Positions 20,246-31,918 of a DNA stretch of 64,000 nucleotides are shown one piece after another. A program made the translations under genes and the position numbers. Under the pieces are notes generated by a model. That model saw only the letters and a program-made list of their open reading frames with translations, was not told the DNA's origin and searched no databases. Origin of the DNA: Panorpa germanica (taxonomy: Eukaryota > Arthropoda > Insecta > Mecoptera > Panorpidae); NCBI GenBank assembly GCA_963678705.1, contig OY783205.1:8122001-8186000 (forward strand). The letters run 5' to 3'. The first letter of the stretch is position 1. Each line of letters opens with the position of its first letter.

Positions 20246-23215
20246 TGTAATACTTCAAATTAAACATAATTCAAATGAGAAAGAAAGTATTAGTGAACCT
20301 TATCCAAAAATCGAGCAACAATCTTCAAAAATATATTCGAAAGATCAAGGGAATACCACTCGAATCGTTGGTAGTAATAAATCAAAAAGAAATCTTAATA
20401 CTGAAATATTAAACGACAAAGATTCAGGACTTGTCGAAAATGTAACTAATCTTCAAGAAAACGATGAAATTCAAAACGAAACTTGTTTGAAATTAGTTGA
20501 ATATGAACAGTCTTTTGGTAAATTGAACTATAGTTCAGAGATTTCTTCACCGCATATTAGGAATCAATCAAATTCGTCAACAATTACGATTGAAATGGAA
20601 AATAATACTGATAAATTTTTAGGAAATGAAAGTAAAGAAATTACTAAAATACTAAACATAGAAAGAAAAATTGAATCTGCTAACAATGATCCTGGCGACA
20701 ATATTTTGGAATGTAACGAAGTCTCAAATACTAAGACTCAATTAGAGTTGATTGTAGATGGAAATTTTTGTTTTTAAGAACAAGGAAAAGATGGAGAATA
20801 TGCAATGCAAACTGATATCAATTACACGAATGTCGACAGTTTTTCAGATATGCCTCCATTAGTTCCAATTGTAGAAAAAATAAACTTACAAAAAGGAAGT
20901 GTCATCTTTTAAATATATCTCAATCAAACTTAGAAGATGATTCTTCTCCTTTAATTGTTCGTTTTCCAAAATATGATGCAGTATTTAAAAGACAAGTTGT
21001 TTGGAGTTATAATACTTCGCCTGTAGTTGATCCAATTTCAACGATAAGTCATCCAATTTCAAACCAATTATTTGCGCAAGAACATGCAGTTTCCTCAGAC
21101 TTTAACGTAGATGTATTTGGAATGGATCCTTTTCAAAAGCAAATAAATGATAACAATATTAAAAGGCAAGTTATATCTACTGGTGGTAATTTTTATAAGT
21201 CCACTTCTCTTTCACTTGACAACACTGCTTCCCTAAGTAGAACTTAGATAAGTAGTGACATCTTTGCAAATAATTCAGAAAGTAGTAGTGCTTACCACAA
21301 CGTTTTAATAGCGAATAATAAACCTGTTGTTAATGCCATTTCTTATGAGAAGCAAGGTGTTAGTGAGAATTCCTTGCAAAATAATGGCGCTGTCAATGTA
21401 AAATATCTTGAAGGCGTTCAAGTAATGCCAGTTGTTTATCGAGACAAAAATTCTCGACTACAAATGTCAGCTAGGTTGTTCCTAGAATCAACGTATTTTT
21501 ATTGTACAGATATAGAAGCCGAACAGATCTCGTCTACTCGATGGGCCACAAATATTTTTAGAACTTCTTGGTGCAGTTTTTTTAACAAAATTGCTTCTTC
21601 ATGTACATAACATTCTAATGCCAAAATTGAATAATATTCAAGTATACGCCTTAACTGATTCTTCCGTTGTGTTGTCATGGCTGAAGGTCCCACCACATAA
21701 GCTTTGTTAAACAACATAATACCGAACTAACATTGCCTGAGCTTAAACAAGTAAAAATCAGTTCAAATCTGTGTACGGACAAACTTGTGTCAAATGTATT
21801 CTTAACTCTACTGGAAAACCAGTCAAATTATTGTAAATTACTTCGTATTGTAGCTTACAGTAAGCGTTTTAGGTCACTAATAATGCCAGGTCATGATGTT
21901 AACGTCGCCTTTGGTCCACCAACGTTCACAGAATTACTTGCCGCAGAGATATTTATTATTCGCTTAGCACAACAGGATCATGTTAGTGATGATATTAGAA
22001 ATATCAAGCTCGGTCGTCAATTCCGCACCATATTAATCTCTCTATCTCCATGTCTCGATCACAATGGGCTATTAGTTGTCGGCGGACGTCTCGAATATTC
22101 AGAGTTAACCTCTGCAGCAAAACACCCATATCTATTGCCAAAGCATAACCATTTAACGAACTTACTAATATTACATTACCATAAACTATATTTACATGTA
22201 GGGCTCAATACGTTACATTATCTTTTACGATCAAAATTCTGGATAATATTCGCCAGTAGTAAAATTCGACAAGTCTTACGACTATGCACTATTTGCATAA
22301 AATTACGAGCAACTACATCTACTCCTGTCATGGGTGACTTACCAGCTGCTAGAGTCACATACCATCGACCATTTTTACATGTTGGTATTGATTTTGCTAT
22401 ACCCTTTTCCATTAAAGCACCTCGCATCTGAAATGCTCATATATCAAAAGCATATTTGTGTCTTTTTATATGTATGTCCACAAAAGCTGTTCACCTCGAA
22501 GTTACTTCTGGAATCTCTACTGACTCATTTCTCGCATCATTCGATCGGTTTACATCACGACGAGGCCTATGCTCTGATATTTATACTGTCAAAACATGTG
22601 TGCAAATTAAGTATGCATTAGAGGGGTTAAATGGCATTATAACCCTTCTCACAGTCCAAATTTTGGTGGACTCTAGGAAAGTGGAGTTAAAAGTGCCAAA
22701 TATCATCTCCAACGAGTAATTGGTACACGACATTTGAAGAACTCACAACAATTTTTGCCAGAATAGAAGCAATTATGAACAGTCGCCTTTCAGTACATTT
22801 GCCTGCATCACCAGATGATCCACATCCCTTATCCTCTTAGTCACTTTCTTATTGGTTCGTCATTATGTCTTCCTCCTGAGGAAATTCTGTTAAATAGAAA
22901 CTCAAATCATTTACAGCGTTATGAATTAATCAAACAAATTAGACAGGATTTTGCAAATAGATGGATCCGAACATATCTCAATACTTGACACAAACGACGC
23001 AAATGGCAAATTGCCTCTGACAATTTAAAATTGGATGACCTTGTATGGATAAAGGATAATAATATTTCACCATTTGAATGGCCATTGGCACGTGTCCAGG
23101 AAACTCATCCAGGTCCTGACGGTCATGTTCGTGTTGTTACATTAAAAACCGCTCATGGCATATATAAACGACCAGTATCGAAGCCATCAAATTAAATTTT
23201 GAAATTCTTGCATAA
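20246..23215 (+). pseudogene. Array unit U5 (2970 bp)
   Basis: The tail is open 20229-20777 and ends at TAA (glutamate codon). One A is missing near 20875 and a tryptophan codon is TAG near 21246. The inverted RNase H piece is open on the plus strand 21374-21610. The best pol stretch is 21733-22431 (232 codons): linker, LVVGGRLEYS, H2C2 and the start of the integrase core with the first Asp (HVGIDFA). About 40 bp with the second catalytic Asp region are deleted at about 22589. DUF5641 carries several stops. Confidence 0.85.
21733..22431 (+). pseudogene. BEL/Pao RNase H-integrase linker and integrase N-terminus (232 codons)
   Basis: The longest continuous pol fragment of the full-length type in the array. 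It runs from LPELKQVKISSNLCTDKL through KLLRIVAYSKRF and GLLVVGGRL to LLPKHNHLTNLLILHYHKLY and CTICIKLRA (His and Cys ligands of the H2C2 zinc-binding domain), then GDLPAARVTYHRPFLHVGID with the first catalytic Asp. It ends at a stop in the APRI region. Confidence 0.75.
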
Positions 23216-26185
23216 TGTAATACTTCCAATTAAACATAATTCAAATGAGAAAGAAAGTATTAGTGAACCTTATATAAAAATCGGGCAACAATCTTCAAAA
23301 ATATATTCGAAAATAAATCAAAAAGGAATCTTAATACTGAAATATTAAACGACAAAGATTCAGGACTTGTAGAAAATGTAACTAATCTTCAAGAAAACGA
23401 TGAAATTCAAAACGAAACTTGTTTGAAATTAGTTGAAAATGAACAGTCTTTTGGTAAATTGAACTATAGTTCAGAGATTTCTTCACCGCATATTAGAATC
23501 AATCAAATTCGTCAACAATTACGATTGAAATGGAAAATAATACTGATAAATCTTTAGGAAATGAAAGTAAAGGAATTACTGAAATACTAAACATAGAAAG
23601 AAAAATTGAATCTGCTAACAATGATCTTGGCGACAATATTTTGGAATGTAACGAAGTCTCAAATACTAAGACTCAATCAGAGTTGATTGTAGATGGAAAT
23701 TTTTGTTCTGAAGAACAAGGAAAAGATGGAGAATATGCAATGCAAACTGATATCAATTACACGAATGTCGACAGTTTTTCAGATATGCCTCCATTAGTTC
23801 CAATTGTAGAAAAAAATAAACTTACAAAAATGAAGTGTCATCTTTTAAATATATCTCAATCAAATTTAGAAGATGATTCTTCTCCTTTAATTGTTCGTTT
23901 TCCAAAATATTATGCAGTATTTAAAAGACAAGTTGATTGGTGTTATAATACTCCGCCTGTAGTTGATCCAATTTCAACGATAAGTCATCCAATTTCAAAC
24001 CAATTATTTGCGCAAGAACATGCAGTTTCCTCAGACTTTAACGTGGATATATTTGGAATGGATCCTTTTCAAAAGCAAATATATGATGGCAATATTAAAA
24101 ATCAAGTTATATCTACTGGTGGTAATTTTTATAAGTCCACTTCTCCTTCACTTGACAACACTGCTTCCCTAAGTAGAACTTGGATAAGTAGTGACATCTT
24201 TGCAAATAATTCAGAAAGTAGTAGTGCTTACCACAACGTTTTAATAGCGAATAATAAACCTGTTGTCAATGCCATTTCTTATGAGAAGCAAGGTGTTAGT
24301 GAGAATTCCTTGCAAAATAATGGCGCTGTCAATGTAAAATATCTTGAAGGCGTTCAAGTAATGCCAGTTGTTTATCGAGACAAAAATTCTCGACTACAAA
24401 TGTCAGCTGGGTTGTTCCTAGAATCAACGTATTTTCATTGTATAGATATAGGAGCCGAACAGATCTCGTCTATTCGATGGGCCACAAATATTTTTAGAAC
24501 TTCTTGGTGCAGTTTTTTTAACAAAATTGCTTCTTCATGTACATAACATTCTAATGCCAAAATTGAATAATATTCAAGTATACGCCTTTACTGATTCTTC
24601 CGTTGTGTTGTCATGGCTGAAGGTCCCACCACATTAGCTTTGTTGGACAACATAATACCGAACTAACATTGCCTGAGCTTAAACAAATAAAAATCAGTTC
24701 AAATCTGTGTACGGACAAACTTGTGTCAAATGTATTCTTAACTCTACTGGAAAACCAGTCAAATTATTGTAAATTACTTCGTATTGTAGCTTACAGTAAG
24801 CGTTTTAGGTCACTAATAATGCCAGGTCATGATGTTAACGTCGCCTTTGGTCCACCAACGTTCACAGAATTACTTGCTGCAGAGATATTTATTATTCGCT
24901 TAGCACAACAGGATCATGTTAGTAATGATATTAGAAATATCAAGCTCGGTCGTCAATTCCGCACCATATTAATCTCTCTATCTCCATGTCTCGATCACAA
25001 TGGGCTATTAGTTGTCGGCGGACGTCTCGAATATTCAGAGTTAACCTTTGCAGCAAAACACCCATATCTATTGCCAAAGCATAACCATTTAACGAACTTA
25101 CTAATATTACATTATTATAAACTATATTTACATGTGGGGCTCAATACGTTACATTATCTTTAACGATCTAAATTCTGGATAATATCCGCCAGAAGTAAAA
25201 TTCGACAAGTCTTACGACTATGCACTATTTGCACAAAATTACGAGCAACTACTCCTGTCATGGGTGACTTACCAGCTGCTAGAGTCACATACCATCACAT
25301 AGCATGTTGGTATTGATTTTGCTTGGCCCTTTTCCATTAAAGAGCCTCGCATCCGAAATGCTCATGTATCAAAAGCATATTTGTGTCTTTTTATATGTAT
25401 GTCCACAAAAGCTGTTCACCTCGAAGTTACTTCTGGAATCTCTACTGACTCATTTCTCGCATCATTCGTTCGGTTTACATCACGACGAGGCCTATGCTCT
25501 GATATTTATACTGATTGCAGCAGTTTTCATTGGTGCAAACTGATATTTGAAAGAAGTCAAAACATGTGTGCAAATTAAGTCTTCATTAGAGGGGTTAAAT
25601 GGCATTTTAACCCTCCTCACAGTACAAATTTTGGTGGACTCTAGGAAAGTGGAGTTAAAAGTGCCAAATATCATCTCCTACGAGTAATTGGTACACGACC
25701 ACTTACATTTGAAGAACTCACAACAATTTTTGCCAGAATAGAAGCAATTATAAACAGTCGCCTTTTAGTACATTTGCCTGCATCACCAAATGATCCACAT
25801 CCCTTATCCTCCTAGTCACTTTCTTACTGGTTCGTCATTATGTCTTCCTCCTGAGGAAATTCTGTTAAATAGAAACCCAAATCATTTACAGCGTTGGAAT
25901 TAATCAAACAAATTAGACAGGATTTTGCAAATAGATGGATCCGAGAATATCTCAATACTCTACACCAACGACACAAATGGCAATCCGTCTCTGACAATTT
26001 AAAATTAGATGACCTTGTATGGATAAAGGATAATAATCATTCACTATTCGAATGGCCATTGGCACGTGTCCAGGAAACTCATCTAGGTCCTGACGGTCAT
26101 GTTCGTGTTGTTACATTAAAAACCGCTCATTTATAAACGACCAGTATCAAAGCTAATCAAATTAACTTTTGAAATTATTGCATAA
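23216..26185 (+). pseudogene. Array unit U6 (2970 bp), first half of a 4.35-kb higher-order repeat
   Basis: A 33-bp deletion near 23310 and one missing G near 23496 precede a long tail frame (23530-24546). The linker and H2C2 are open 24669-25163, ending at TAA in the LLRSKF region. A short deletion (about 25248) and the altered CATCACATAGCATG near 25293 are shared only with U8. TAG follows GGL near 25636. DUF5641 lacks the GI codons near 26130. Confidence 0.85.
23530..24546 (+). CDS. Unknown tail ORF, 338 codons from an ATG
   Basis: A copy of the unrecognised frame. Here ATG (in MENNTDKSLGNE) is a possible start because the upstream part is out of frame. It keeps DDSSPLIVRFPKYYAVF and the rest through the antisense RNase H end. 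It has cysteine in place of serine in DWCYNTPP, a variant shared with 27778-28902. Confidence 0.35.
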   Translation: MENNTDKSLGNESKGITEILNIERKIESANNDLGDNILECNEVSNTKTQSELIVDGNFCSEEQGKDGEYAMQTDINYTNVDSFSDMPPLVPIVEKNKLTKMKCHLLNISQSNLEDDSSPLIVRFPKYYAVFKRQVDWCYNTPPVVDPISTISHPISNQLFAQEHAVSSDFNVDIFGMDPFQKQIYDGNIKNQVISTGGNFYKSTSPSLDNTASLSRTWISSDIFANNSESSSAYHNVLIANNKPVVNAISYEKQGVSENSLQNNGAVNVKYLEGVQVMPVVYRDKNSRLQMSAGLFLESTYFHCIDIGAEQISSIRWATNIFRTSWCSFFNKIASSCT

Positions 26186-27570
26186 TGTAATACTTCAAAT
26201 TAAACATAATTCAAATGAGAAAGAAAGTATTAGTGAACCTTATCCAAAAATCGGGCAACAATCTTCAAAAATATATTTGAAAGATCAAGGGAATACCACT
26301 CGAAACGTTGGTAGTAATAAATCAAAAAGAAATCTTAATACTGAAATATTAAACGACAAAGATTCAGGATTTGTAGAAAATGTAACTAATCCTTAAGAAA
26401 ACGATGAAATTCAAAACGAAACTTGTTTGAAATTAGTTGAAAATGAACAGTCTTTTGGTAAATTGAACTATAGTTCAGAGATTTCTTCACCGCATATTAG
26501 GAATCAATCAAATTCGTCAACAATTAAGATTGATATGGAAAATAATACTGATAAATCTTTAGGAAATGAAAGTAAAGAAATTACTAAAATACTAAACATA
26601 GAAAGAAAAATTGAATCTGCTAACAATGATCCTGGCGACAATATTTTGGAATGTAACGAAGTCCATTAACCATTTTTACATGTTGGTATTGATTTTGCTG
26701 GACCCTTTTCCATTAAAGAACCTCGCATCCGAAATGCTCATATATCAAAAGCATATTTGTGTCTTTTTATATGTATGTCCACAAAAGCTGTTCACCTCGA
26801 AATTACTTTTGGAATCTCTACTGACTCATTTCTCGCGGTTTACATTCGTTCGGTTTACATCACGACGAGGCCTATGCTCTGATATTTATACTGATTGCGG
26901 CAGTTTTCATTGGTGCAAACCGATATTTAAAAGAAGTCAAAACATGTGTGCAAATTAAGTCTTCATTATAAGGGTTAAATGGCATTTTAACCCTCCTCAC
27001 AGTACAAATTTTGGTGGACTCTAGGAAAGTGGAGTTAAAAGTGCCAAATATCATCTTCCAACGAGTAATTGGTACACGACCACTTACATTTGAAGAACTC
27101 ACAACAATTTTTGCCAGAATAGAAGCAATTATGAACAGTCGCCTTTTAGTACATTTGCCTGCATCACCAGATGATCCACATCCCTTATCTCCTAGTCACT
27201 TTCTTATTAGTTCGTCATTATGTCTTCCTGCTGAGGAAATTCTGTAAAATAGAAACCCAAATCATTTACAGCGTTAGGAATTAATCAAACAAATTAGACA
27301 GGATTTTGCAAATAGATGGATCCGAGAATATCTCAATACTCTACACCAACGACACAAATGGCAATCTGTCTCTGACAATTTAAAATTGGATGACCTTGTA
27401 TGGATAAAGGATAATTATATTTCACCATTCGAATGGCCATTGGCACGTGTCCAGGAAACTCATCCAGGTCCTGACGGTCATGTTCGTGTTGTTACATTAA
27501 AAACCGCTCATGGCATTTATAAACGACCAGTATCGAAGCCATCAAATTAAATTTTGAAATTCTTGCATAA
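26186..27570 (+). pseudogene. Array unit U7 (1385 bp), short partner of the 4.35-kb repeat
   Basis: The tail frame (26169-26396, TAA, then 26427-26669) is joined at about 26663 (GAAGTCCATTAACC) directly to the integrase core at FLHVGIDFAGP. The rest of the tail, both RNase H pieces, the linker and H2C2 are deleted. A local change (CTCGCGGTTTACATTCGTT near 26835) is specific to this copy. Integrase end plus DUF5641 is open 27011-27247. Confidence 0.85.
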
Positions 27571-30538
27571 TGTAATACTTCAAATTAAACATAATTCAAA
27601 TGAGAAAGAAAGTATTAGTGAACCTTATCCAAAAATCGGGCAACAATCTTCAAAAATATATTCGAAAATAAATCAAAAAGAAATCTTAATACTGAAATAT
27701 TAAACGACAAAGATTCAGGACTTGTAGAAAATATCACTAATCTTTAAGAAAACGATAAAATTCAAAACGAAACTTGTTTGAAATTAGTTGAAAATGAACA
27801 GTCTTTTGGTAAATTGAACTATAGTTCAGAGATTTTTTCACCGCATATTAGGAACCAATCAAATTCGTCAACAAATACGATTGAAATGGAAAATAATACT
27901 GATAAATCTTTAGAAAATGAAAGTAAAGAAATTACTAAAATACTAAACATAGAAAGAAAAATTGAATCTGCTAACAATGATCTTGGCGACAATATTTTGG
28001 AATGTAACGAAGTCTCAAATACTAAGACTCAATCAGAGTTGATTGTAGATGGAAATTTTTGTTCTGAAGAACAAGGAAAAGATGGAGAATATGCAATGCA
28101 AACTCATATCAATTACACGAATGTCGACAGTTTTTCAGATATGCCTCCATTAGTTCCAATTGTAGAAAAAAATAAACTTACAAAAATGAAGTGTCATCTT
28201 TTAAATATATCTCAATCAAATTTAGAAGATGATTCTTCTCCTTTAATTGTTCGTTTTCCAAAATATTATGCAGTATTTAAAAGACAAGTTGATTGGTGTT
28301 ATAATACTCCGCCTGTAGTTGATCCAATTTCAACGATAAGTCATCCAATTTCAAACCAATTATTTGCGCAAGAACATGCAGTTTCCTCAGACTTTAACGT
28401 GGATATATTTGGAATGGATCCTTTTCAAAAGCAAATATATGATGGCAATATTAAAAGGCAAGTTATATCTACTGGTGGTAATATTTATAAGTCCACTTCT
28501 CTTTCACTTGACAACACTGCTTCCCTAAGTAGAACTTGGATAAGTAGTGACATCTTTGCAAATAATTCAGAAAGTAGTAGTGCTTACCACAACGTTTTAA
28601 TAGCGAATAATAAACCTGTTGTCAATGCCATTTCTTATGAGAAGCAAGGTGTTAGTGAGAATTCCTTGCAAAATAATGGCGCTGTCAATGTAAAATATCT
28701 TGAAGGCGTTCAAGTAATGCCAGTTGTTTATCGAGACAAAAATTCTCGACTACAAATGTCAGCTGGGTTGTTCCTAGAATCAACGTATTTTCATTGTATA
28801 GATATAGGAGCCGAACAGATCTCGTCTATTCGATGGGCCACAAATATTTTTAGAACTTCTTGGTGCAGTTTTTTTAACAAAATTGCTTCTTCATGTACAT
28901 AACATTCTAATGCCAAAATTGAATAATATTCAAGTATACGCCTTTACTGATTCTTCCGTTGTGTTGTCATGGCTAAAGGTCCCACCACATTAGCTTTGTT
29001 GGACAACATAATACCGAACTAACATTGCCTGAGCTTAAACAAATAAAAATCAGTTCAAATCTGTGTACGGACAAACTTGTGTCAAATGTATTCTTAACTC
29101 TACTGGAAAACCAGTCAAATTATTGTAAATTACTTCGTATTGTAGCTTACAGTAAGCGTTTTAGGTCACTAATAATGCCAGGTCATGATGTTAACGTCGG
29201 CTTTGGTCCACCAACGTTCACAGAATTACTTGCTGCAGAGATATTTATTATTCGCTTAGCACAACAGGATCATGTTAGTAATGATATTAGAAATATCAAG
29301 CTTGGTCGTCAATTCCGCACCATATTAATCTCCATGTCTCGATCACAATGGGCTATTAGTTGTCGGCGGACGTCTCGAATATTCAGAGTTAACCTCTGCA
29401 GCAAAACACCCATATCTATTGCCAAAGCATAACCATTTAACGAACTTACTAATATTACATTACCATAAACTATATTTACATGTGGGGCTCAATACGTTAC
29501 ATTATCTGTTACGATCTAAATTCTGGATAATATCCGCCAGAAGTAAAATTCGACAAGTCTTACGACTATGCACTATTTGCACAAAATTACGAGCAACTAC
29601 TCATGTCATGGGTGACTTACCAGCTGCTAGAGTCACATACCATCACATAGCATGTTGGTATTGATTTTGCTGGACCCTTTTCCATTAAAGAACCTCGCAT
29701 CCGAAATGCTCATGTATCAAAAGCATATTTGTGTCTTTTTATATGTATGTCCACAAAAGCTGTTCACCTCGAAGTTAGTTCTGGAATCTCTACTGACTCA
29801 TTTCTCGCATCATTCGTTCGGTTTACATCACGACGAGGCCTATGCTCTGATATTTATACTGATTGCAGCAGTTTTCATTGGTGCAAACCGATATTTAAAA
29901 GAAGTCGAAACATGTGTGCAAATTAAGTCTTTATTAGAGGGGTTAAATGGCATTTTAACCCTCCTCACAGTACAAATTTTGGTGGACTCTAGGAAAGTGG
30001 AGTTAAAAGTGCCAAATATCATCTCCTACGAGTAGTTGGTACACGACCACTTACATTTGAAGAACTCACAACAATTTTTGCCAGAATAGAAGCAATTATA
30101 AACAGTCGCCTTTTAGTACATTTGCCTGCATCACCAAATGATCCACATCCCTTATCCTCCTAGTCACTTTCTTACTGGTTCGTCATTATGTCTTCCTCCT
30201 GAGGAAATTCTGTTAAATAGAAACCCAAATCATTTACAGCGTTGGAATTAATCAAACAAATTAGACAGGATTTTGCAAATAGATGGATCCGAGAATATCT
30301 CAATACTCTACACCAACGCCACAAATGGCAATCCGTCTCTGACAATTTAAAATTAGATGACCTTGTATGGATAAAGGATAATAATATTTCACTATTCGAA
30401 TGGCCATTGGCACGTGTCCAGGAAACTCATCCAGGTCCTGACGGTCATGTTCGTGTTGTTACATTAAAAACCGCTCATGGCATTTATAAACGACCAGTAT
30501 CAAAGCTAATCAAATTAACTTTTGAAATTATTGCATAA
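27571..30538 (+). pseudogene. Array unit U8 (2968 bp), second copy of U6
   Basis: Shares with U6 the 33-bp tail deletion, DWCYNTPP and the CATCACATAGCATG change. The tail is open for 374 codons. The linker is open 29025-29432 and then shifts where about 8 bp are missing near 29330. H2C2 is 29419-29664. DUF5641 is open 30242-30538 with the intact pol end. Confidence 0.85.
27778..28902 (+). CDS. Unknown tail ORF, 374 codons
   Basis: Open from after TAA (about 27742) to the stop after KIASSCT; the first ATG is in EMENNTDK. The sequence nearly matches 23530-24546, with N for S in NLQ-side variants such as SSTNTIEMENN. It ends in the antisense RNase H segment. No domain recognised. Confidence 0.35.
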   Translation: MKLVENEQSFGKLNYSSEIFSPHIRNQSNSSTNTIEMENNTDKSLENESKEITKILNIERKIESANNDLGDNILECNEVSNTKTQSELIVDGNFCSEEQGKDGEYAMQTHINYTNVDSFSDMPPLVPIVEKNKLTKMKCHLLNISQSNLEDDSSPLIVRFPKYYAVFKRQVDWCYNTPPVVDPISTISHPISNQLFAQEHAVSSDFNVDIFGMDPFQKQIYDGNIKRQVISTGGNIYKSTSLSLDNTASLSRTWISSDIFANNSESSSAYHNVLIANNKPVVNAISYEKQGVSENSLQNNGAVNVKYLEGVQVMPVVYRDKNSRLQMSAGLFLESTYFHCIDIGAEQISSIRWATNIFRTSWCSFFNKIASSCT

Positions 30539-31918
30539 TGTAATACTTCAAATTAAACATAATTCAAATGAGAAAGAAAGTATTAGTGAACCTTATCCAA
30601 AAATCGGGCAACAATCTTCAAAAATATATTTGAAAGATCAAGGGAATACCACTCGAAACATTGGTAGTAATAAATCAAAAAGAAATCTTAATACTGAAAT
30701 ATTAAACGACAAAGATTCAGGACTTGTAGAAAATGTAACTAATCTTTAAGAAAACGATGAAATTCAAAACGAAACTTGTTTGAAATTAGTTGAAAATGAA
30801 CAGTCTTTTGGTAAATTGAACTATAGTTCAGAGATTTCTTCACCGCATATTAGGAATCAATCAAATTCGTCAACAATTAAGATTGATATGGAAAATAATA
30901 CTGATAAATCTTTAGGAAATGAAAGTAAAGAAATTACTAAAATACTAAACATAGAAAGAAAAATTGAATCTGCTAACAATGATCCTGGCGACAATATTTT
31001 GGAATGTAACGAAGTCCATTAACCATTTTTACATGTTGGTATTGATTTTGCTGGACCCTTTTCCATTAAAGAACCTCGCATCCGAAATGCTCATATATCA
31101 AAAGCATATTTGTGTCTTTTTATATGTATGTCCACAAAAGCTGTTCACCTCGAAATTACTTTTGGAATCTCTACTGACTCATTTCTCGCATCATTCGTTC
31201 GGTTTACATCACGACGAGGCCTATGCTCTGATATTTATACTGATTGCGGCAGTTTTCATTGGTGCAAACCGATATTTAAAAGAAGTCAAAACATGTGTGC
31301 AAATTAAGTCTTCATTAGAGGGGTTAAATGGCATTTTAACCCTCCTCACAGTACAAATTTTGGTGGACTCTAGGAAAGTGGAGTTAAAAGTGCCAAATAT
31401 CATCTCCAACAAATAATTGGTACACGACCACTTACATTTGAAGAACTCACAACAATTTTTGCCAGAATAGAAGCAATTATGAACAGTCGCCTTTTAGTAC
31501 ATTTGCCTGCATCACCAGATGATCCACATCCCTTATCTTCTAGTCACTTTCTTATTAGTTCGTCATTATGTCTTCCTGCTGAGGAAATTCTGTAAAATAA
31601 AAACCCAAATCATTTACAGCGTTAGGAATTAATCAAACAAATTAGACAGGATTTTGCAAATAGATGGATCCGAGAATATCTCAATACTCTACACCAACGA
31701 CACCAATGGCAATCCGTCTCTGACAATTTAAAATTGGATGACCTTGTATGGATAAAGGATAATTATATTTCACCATTCGAATGGCCATTGGCACGTGTCC
31801 AGGAAACTCATCCAGGTCCTGACGGTCATGTTCGTGTTGTTACATTAAAAACCGCTCATGGCATTTATAAACGACCAGTATCGAAGCCATCAAATTAAAT
31901 TTTGAAATTCTTGCATAA
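30539..31918 (+). pseudogene. Array unit U9 (1380 bp), second copy of U7
   Basis: Has the same tail-to-integrase junction as U7, at about 31016, and the same following sequence. The integrase core from FLHVGIDFAGP through DCGSFHW is present, with frames at 30964-31416 and 31110-31307. The pol end has the same 1-bp loss as U7 (AAGCCATC near 31887). Confidence 0.85.
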
